Part shown: one piece after another, positions 15,667-19,736 of the stretch | How positions within the stretch are numbered: position 1 is the stretch's first letter | How the letters are laid out: every line of letters begins with the position of its first letter | Source of the DNA: JAJTFW01 sp964534995 | Lineage (GTDB): Bacteria > Bacteroidota > Bacteroidia > AKYH767-A > OLB10 | Length of the DNA stretch: 19,736 nucleotides | Assembly: GCA_964534995.1 (NCBI GenBank) | Contig: CAZHSC010000068.1 | Location: 1 to 19,736 of the forward strand | Direction: 5' to 3' | Notes under the pieces: generated by a model | What the model was told of the DNA's origin: nothing | Database searches by the model: none | What the model saw: the letters and a program-made list of their open reading frames with translations, nothing else | Program-made: the position numbers and the translations under genes

Positions 15667-17967
15667 TTACTCTTCCCTTTGCGGTACCTGCTTTAGCTGA
15701 TTTCCTGCAAAGGGGAATAATGATTCCGTCAGGTTATACTGCTGAATTCCCTGAGGAAGATGGAAGGGTGTTTTACTCCAGGTTTCCAGGCTGTTCCTGT
15801 GTTTGATTGCTAGGTAAAAAGATTGCTGCCACAGGGATGGCGGAAAGATAAAATGCGCCCAACCTGCAGTATCGACCGTTGAAACGGAACTATGCAACAT
15901 ACCGTAGGGGGGATTAATGTCATGCAACCTGAGCAATAACGTATCCGTGATGAGTCCGGAGGAAGAAGCTACACTTTTCATGGAATTATTTCCATTGTAA
16001 AAACCTTCAATAAACAGTTTGAGGGAAATGGTGATACTGCATGGGTCAGGCGGCTCATTTAATACATAGGTTGCTGCTGTAACGCACCCGTTATTATCCG
16101 TTATCATCAGTTCATAGCTGCCGGCAGGGAGACTGTCCAGTCCGGTGCTATCCATACCGGTACCTGCATTCAGTTGTGCTATACTGATCCCTGCATGGGC
16201 TGTTGGCAAAGAACGGGTAATGTTATCATGGCCACCGGAAAACATCATCCGTGCATTGCTGTTCCACTGGTAACTGTATGGAGGTGTACCTCCGTTAATG
16301 ATTACACTGACAGCTCCATCCTGTGCCAGGCTGCATGTAACGGCAACAACAGAGGCTACCGTATTGAGAGGCAAGGGTTCGTTTACTGTAAAAATCTGAG
16401 ATATCTGACAACCCAGTCCATCCATAATGGTAACTGTAAAATTGCCGGAAGGTAGCTGGGTCAGGTCTTCTGTATTTTCTCCATTTGACCAGGAATAGGT
16501 CAAAGGGGAAATTCCGTTCAGGGTCTGGACATCAATTGCCCCCTGCGACTCTCCGGCACAGAGGTTATCTGTTACCAGTGAGTTGCCCATTTCAACCGCG
16601 TTTATAGGCCTGAGATACACATCCAGCGCCGTGAGTTGTCCAGACTGAAGATTGACGCCACTAATGACTTTACTGGTATAGCCGGCTTTACTGAAGGTGA
16701 CGGTATACACACCGTTTGAAGCACTTCCCGTTTTATATTCCCCGTTGAGCTTGGACAATTCGGCATGATGGGTTCCTCCATTAATTACAACCGACACATT
16801 GGAGAGCGGCAGATTGGAACAGGAATCCCTCACCACACCTTCGAGGTAGGAAGCACGCACATAAGTGGGGGTAAGGACAAACAGGCCATTGTCAATATCT
16901 GAAACGATAATATTTCCGGATGGAAGATAGGGATATACCCCCCACGCGCCGTTAAACCCATTTCCGGCTCCCTGCGCATAGGTATCAAAACGGCCAACCG
17001 TAATGAGATTCCCGGGACGGGATGCATCAACAATGGTGATTCCGTCTTTATAGTATGAATTAATAGCATAACTATTACGGATATACGTATTATGAATGAT
17101 TGAACCACTCCCCGGCATTCCCTGCAGCTTATCCAGCATGCTGATATTACCGGTATTGCTGACATCATATGAGGTAAGATAACTGTTACTGACTTCATCC
17201 GTAGTAAACAGTACCGACGTACTGCTATCCGACATCCAGGCATTGTGTGTAAACAAACCCGGTGTTGACTGGGTGGCGATCAGCACAGGATTGCTCTTAT
17301 TGGAAATATCCATCACGGAAAAAAATCCGGCATAAATATGGGCGCCCCAAAGGGTGTCATTACGCACGAAACAATCATGCACGTAGCGCTGGTTACCTGT
17401 CAGGCTCATGGCGGTATTGCCAAGGTATACGGGATTCCAGGGATCTGCCAGTGAAACTATCAGGGCCGCCCCGCCAAATAGCTGTGAGCCGTTGAGATAG
17501 GCAAAACCATCACGGATATGCAGGGAATGTATCCTGCCCACCTGGCCAGCCACCGCACCAGTACCTGTCCAGTACTTAGAACTCACAGAAGCCGGAAGAT
17601 TCGAAAGATTTACAATTTGCAAGCCCGGGCAACAACCCTCGGTCGTTACATAAGCATAGGAACCCCAGGTTTGAACTTCCCTCCAAAAAGAATTCACACC
17701 CGGAACCTGGAATTTTAAAACAGGGCTGGCGGGATTGGTAACATCAACAATAGACAATCCGGTTTGCGTACCTACCAGTGCATACTCATTGCCAAACGAA
17801 TCAACATATCCCCAGATATTGGACAGATCTACAGTACTGCCATAACTTAACTGCGACCTGAATTGCACATTCAGCGGCGACTGCCCCTGTAAAAGGCCGC
17901 TGCTTATCAGAAAAAACAAAAGTGCAATAAAGCATTTATGAAAGACCGATTCCCATTTCATTTCCAT
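15667..17967 (-). CDS. Secreted choice-of-anchor B protein: LVIVD propeller, CarboxypepD_reg-like, SprB repeats
   Basis: A 766-residue exported protein. A signal peptide is visible (CFIALLFFLISSGLLQGQ, residues 12-29); translation may start at ATG 17967 or 17961. Residues 37-370 hold about seven LVIVD-type repeats, such as TGLSIVDVTNPASPVL, PGLQIVNLSNLP, GFFSVMDISNKSNPVL and DGITIVDASRPGN, predicting a seven-bladed propeller. A CarboxypepD_reg-like domain follows (373-453, with a YLEGVVRD start). Next come two SprB-like repeats, at 462-531 and 533-638, each ending in a VNEP/LNEP motif. The second has an unusual insertion at about 572-606. The last 120 residues (LFIEGFYNG to about KHRNSLETW) match a beta domain common in Bacteroidota exoproteins, yet the protein stops at QVPQREE without a type IX secretion sorting domain. 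It has convergent neighbours and no close upstream partner. The ligand is unknown; adhesion or surface binding is inferred. Confidence 0.85.
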   Translation of the reverse strand: MEMKWESVFHKCFIALLFFLISSGLLQGQSPLNVQFRSQLSYGSTVDLSNIWGYVDSFGNEYALVGTQTGLSIVDVTNPASPVLKFQVPGVNSFWREVQTWGSYAYVTTEGCCPGLQIVNLSNLPASVSSKYWTGTGAVAGQVGRIHSLHIRDGFAYLNGSQLFGGAALIVSLADPWNPVYLGNTAMSLTGNQRYVHDCFVRNDTLWGAHIYAGFFSVMDISNKSNPVLIATQSTPGLFTHNAWMSDSSTSVLFTTDEVSNSYLTSYDVSNTGNISMLDKLQGMPGSGSIIHNTYIRNSYAINSYYKDGITIVDASRPGNLITVGRFDTYAQGAGNGFNGAWGVYPYLPSGNIIVSDIDNGLFVLTPTYVRASYLEGVVRDSCSNLPLSNVSVVINGGTHHAELSKLNGEYKTGSASNGVYTVTFSKAGYTSKVISGVNLQSGQLTALDVYLRPINAVEMGNSLVTDNLCAGESQGAIDVQTLNGISPLTYSWSNGENTEDLTQLPSGNFTVTIMDGLGCQISQIFTVNEPLPLNTVASVVAVTCSLAQDGAVSVIINGGTPPYSYQWNSNARMMFSGGHDNITRSLPTAHAGISIAQLNAGTGMDSTGLDSLPAGSYELMITDNNGCVTAATYVLNEPPDPCSITISLKLFIEGFYNGNNSMKSVASSSGLITDTLLLRLHDINPPYGMLHSSVSTVDTAGWAHFIFPPSLWQQSFYLAIKHRNSLETWSKTPFHLPQGIQQYNLTESLFPFAGNQLKQVPQREE

Positions 17968-17970
17968 GGA

Positions 17971-18003
17971 TAAAATTATAAAAAAACATGGAGGATAGCA
18001 AGT
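17971..18003 (-). promoter_or_regulatory. Possible Bacteroidota-type promoter for the secreted protein gene
   Basis: Read on the minus strand, TTG (17999-18001) lies 20 bases from TAATTTTA (17971-17978), which resembles the Bacteroidota TTTG / TAnnTTTG promoter with the final G replaced by A. The transcription start would then fall almost on the ATG, implying a leaderless or near-leaderless message. This is A/T-rich DNA, so chance is a strong alternative. Confidence 0.2.
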
Positions 18004-18046
18004 AAAAAAAAGGTTAAGTTGATTGCTGAGAGCAGGCCCGGGACTG

Positions 18047-19183
18047 TCAGGCTTTAATCAGGAAAAACTCTTTCAATTTCTCCATACAATAATCGATCTC
18101 CTCTTCGGTATTAAAGCGACTGAATGAAAAGCGTATAGCGGGTCTGTTGGCATCATAATTCAAGGCTCTCAATACATGGGAACCCACCTCACTCCCTGAA
18201 GAACAGGCGCTGCCTGCAGAGCACGCGATACCCGCAATGTCAAGGTTAAACAAAAGCATTTCCGCATTGTCATTGGGAGGAAAAGAAACGTTTAACACAG
18301 TATACAAACTGTTACCGGGGCTTATATCCCCATTAAAACTGACTCCCGCAATGTCACTTTTCAATCTTTCAATCATATAGTTCTTAAGACCGGACACCTT
18401 TTTGATATCCTCCTGCATATGCTGGTAGGACATTTCAAGCGCCCTGGCTAGCCCCACAATCCCATACACGTTTTCCGTACCGCCTCTCATATTCCGCTCC
18501 TGGGCTCCGCCGGTAATGAATGGTTTTATCCTCACATTGTGATTTATATATAAAAAGCCAATTCCCTTGGGCCCATGAAACTTATGTGCCGCCCCGGTAA
18601 TAAAATCAACGGGCAGTTTTGATAAATCGTGCGAAAAATGACCCATCGTCTGAACGGTATCCGAATGAAACAAGGCATTGTATTTACGGCAAATTTCACC
18701 GGTTTTTTCAATAGATATCAAGGTTCCCGTTTCATTATTGGCATGCATCAGTGAAACGAAAGACCTTTCGTTTTCCGAAAGCAATTTTTCAAGATCCGCC
18801 AGGTCAATATGCCCCTGTTCATCATGTTTTACCAGGCTCAGTTTAATCTCACCCCGTTGCGCCATGTCTTCCAGGGTATGAAGGACGGCATGATGTTCCA
18901 TGGCGCTGGTAATGGCATGCCGGATACCCAGGTCATGCACACTGCAGCGAATCGCCATATTATCAGCTTCCGTTCCACCGGAAGTAAAAAATATTTCAGA
19001 GGGTGAAGCATTCAGCAAGGATGCCACCTTCTTTCTGGCAGCTTCAATAGCGGTCCTGACTTCACGGCCAAAAGCATGGATTGATGAAGGGTTTCCAAAC
19101 TGGTACTGTAACATGGGGATCATGGCCTCCACCACTTCGGGTGCGATGGGCGTCGTTGCCGCATTGTCAAGATAAACTTTCAT
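18047..19183 (-). CDS. Cysteine desulfurase (NifS/IscS-like, class V aminotransferase fold)
   Basis: A 378-residue PLP enzyme if started at ATG 19183, whose product begins MKVYLDNAATTPIAPEVVEA, the usual N-terminus of the family; a TTG two codons upstream is less likely. Conserved features: SGGTEADNMAI for phosphate binding, MEHHAVL with the PLP-stacking histidine, NNETGT, and Lys201 in GAAHKFHGPKGIG forming the Schiff base. The catalytic cysteine is Cys327 in the compact loop SAGSACSSGSEVGSHVL, which is the short NifS/group II-like form rather than the long IscS loop. It releases sulfur from cysteine for Fe-S clusters, tRNA thiolation or related uses. The downstream gene is 79 bases away, and a GlmM-type gene lies 16 bases upstream on the same strand, so these two probably share a transcript. 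Confidence 0.94.
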   Translation of the reverse strand: MKVYLDNAATTPIAPEVVEAMIPMLQYQFGNPSSIHAFGREVRTAIEAARKKVASLLNASPSEIFFTSGGTEADNMAIRCSVHDLGIRHAITSAMEHHAVLHTLEDMAQRGEIKLSLVKHDEQGHIDLADLEKLLSENERSFVSLMHANNETGTLISIEKTGEICRKYNALFHSDTVQTMGHFSHDLSKLPVDFITGAAHKFHGPKGIGFLYINHNVRIKPFITGGAQERNMRGGTENVYGIVGLARALEMSYQHMQEDIKKVSGLKNYMIERLKSDIAGVSFNGDISPGNSLYTVLNVSFPPNDNAEMLLFNLDIAGIACSAGSACSSGSEVGSHVLRALNYDANRPAIRFSFSRFNTEEEIDYCMEKLKEFFLIKA

Positions 19184-19199
19184 AATCAATTCAGAATTT

Positions 19200-19736
19200 T
19201 CAGGCTTTTGTTAACAGGGAAGAAAGAATATCTTTAATATCGGAAATGATCTTACCTGCAAGGTTATCGGCGGTAGTAAGGGACTGGCTTTCGCTGTAAA
19301 TCCTGATGATTGGTTCCGTATTTGAACGGCGCAAGTGCACCCATTCCTTTTCAAACTCAATTTTTACTCCATCAATGGTATTCACCGGCTGTTTGTGATA
19401 CTTCTCTTTGATTCGTTCAAGAATTTCAGTCACATCAATTTCCGGGGTCAATTCAATTTTATTCTTGGATATAAAATAGTCAGGATAGGAAGCGCGCAGC
19501 ATGGAGCAGGATTTTCCGGAAGTTGCCAGCAAAGAAAGAAACAAAGCAATACCTGCCAGAGCATCACGGCCGTAATGCAGGTCGGGTAAAATCACACCTC
19601 CATTCCCTTCGCCTCCGATGACAGCTGAGGTAGCCTTCATCATCTCCACCACATTAACTTCGCCAACTGCGGAGGCGTTATACGTGCCACCATGCTTTTC
19701 GGTGATATCACGCAAAGCCCTTGTGGATGATAGATT
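19200..19736 (-). CDS. glmM: Phosphoglucosamine mutase-like protein, C-terminal part
   Basis: The gene runs off the right edge; 178 C-terminal residues are visible, with the frame open to the last base. The sugar-binding motif of the alpha-D-phosphohexomutase superfamily is present as GGEGNGGVILPDLHYGRDAL, followed by a long helix. The phosphate-binding loop of domain 4 is LRRSNTEPIIRIYSE, close to the R-x-S-x-T-E-P consensus. The RRSNTEP form is frequent in Bacteroidota GlmM proteins, so GlmM (glucosamine-6-P to glucosamine-1-P) is favoured over phosphomannomutase or phosphoglucomutase, but the catalytic serine and metal loop are outside the window. It would supply UDP-GlcNAc for cell wall, LPS and possibly the polysaccharide encoded to the left. 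The end lies 16 bases before the cysteine desulfurase start. Confidence 0.85.
   Translation of the reverse strand, partial: NLSSTRALRDITEKHGGTYNASAVGEVNVVEMMKATSAVIGGEGNGGVILPDLHYGRDALAGIALFLSLLATSGKSCSMLRASYPDYFISKNKIELTPEIDVTEILERIKEKYHKQPVNTIDGVKIEFEKEWVHLRRSNTEPIIRIYSESQSLTTADNLAGKIISDIKDILSSLLTKA

Noticed and set aside
16830..17243. Minus-strand frame of 137 codons inside the secreted protein gene
   Set aside because: It is a frame shadow of the larger, domain-rich gene.
18033..18046. GC-rich imperfect palindrome CAGGCCCGGGACTG after the cysteine desulfurase stop
   Set aside because: It has no loop and the T8 run on that strand is about 20 bases further on, so it does not form a standard terminator; a regulatory role has no support.

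Overview
The window looks like chromosome of a Bacteroidota species, probably near Chitinophagales/Sphingobacteriia. The signs are a secreted 'choice-of-anchor B' beta-propeller protein with SprB-type repeats, few Shine-Dalgarno sequences, moderate G+C, and very tightly packed glycan genes. No RNA gene, CRISPR array, insertion sequence or integration site was seen. No gene-free stretch reaches 100 bases.

Left and centre (1 to 15640, all + strand): one continuous surface- or exopolysaccharide biosynthesis operon, entered part-way through. In order it holds: a GINT1-N-like sugar-enzyme domain protein with an in-frame TGA near the window edge; a nucleotidyltransferase-fold protein of unknown role; a SAM methyltransferase with a hydrophobic tail; a GT4 glycosyltransferase; an AsnB-type amidotransferase; a second GT4; a multi-spanning O-antigen ligase/polymerase-like protein; a third GT4; a bi-domain (MDR plus Gfo/Idh/MocA) oxidoreductase; an alpha/alpha-toroid-like protein; a DUF354 GT-B-like protein; a NodB-like deacetylase variant; a FemAB/GNAT-type acyl- or aminoacyltransferase; and a left-handed beta-helix acetyltransferase. 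Gene junctions run from an 8-base overlap to an 8-base gap, so the genes are very probably co-transcribed and translationally coupled. Together they suggest assembly of a heteropolysaccharide by several retaining GT-B enzymes, polymerisation or ligation in the membrane, and decoration by amidation, acylation, deacetylation and methylation. No flippase, initiating phosphoglycosyl transferase or export gene lies in the window; if present, they are outside it.

Right (15667 to 19736, all - strand, convergent with the operon): a large secreted protein (LVIVD-type propeller, CarboxypepD_reg-like domain, two SprB-like repeats, C-terminal beta domain), then a class V cysteine desulfurase and the C-terminal part of a GlmM-type phosphohexomutase. 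The last two are 16 bases apart and likely share a transcript. GlmM makes glucosamine-1-phosphate for UDP-GlcNAc, which could feed the neighbouring polysaccharide pathway but is also housekeeping.

The most interesting material is the group of uncharacterised glycan-locus proteins (nucleotidyltransferase-like, bi-domain oxidoreductase with alpha/alpha partner, DUF354) and the combination AsnB + deacetylase + FemAB without a visible exosortase. All functions come from reading the sequence; no database search was run.
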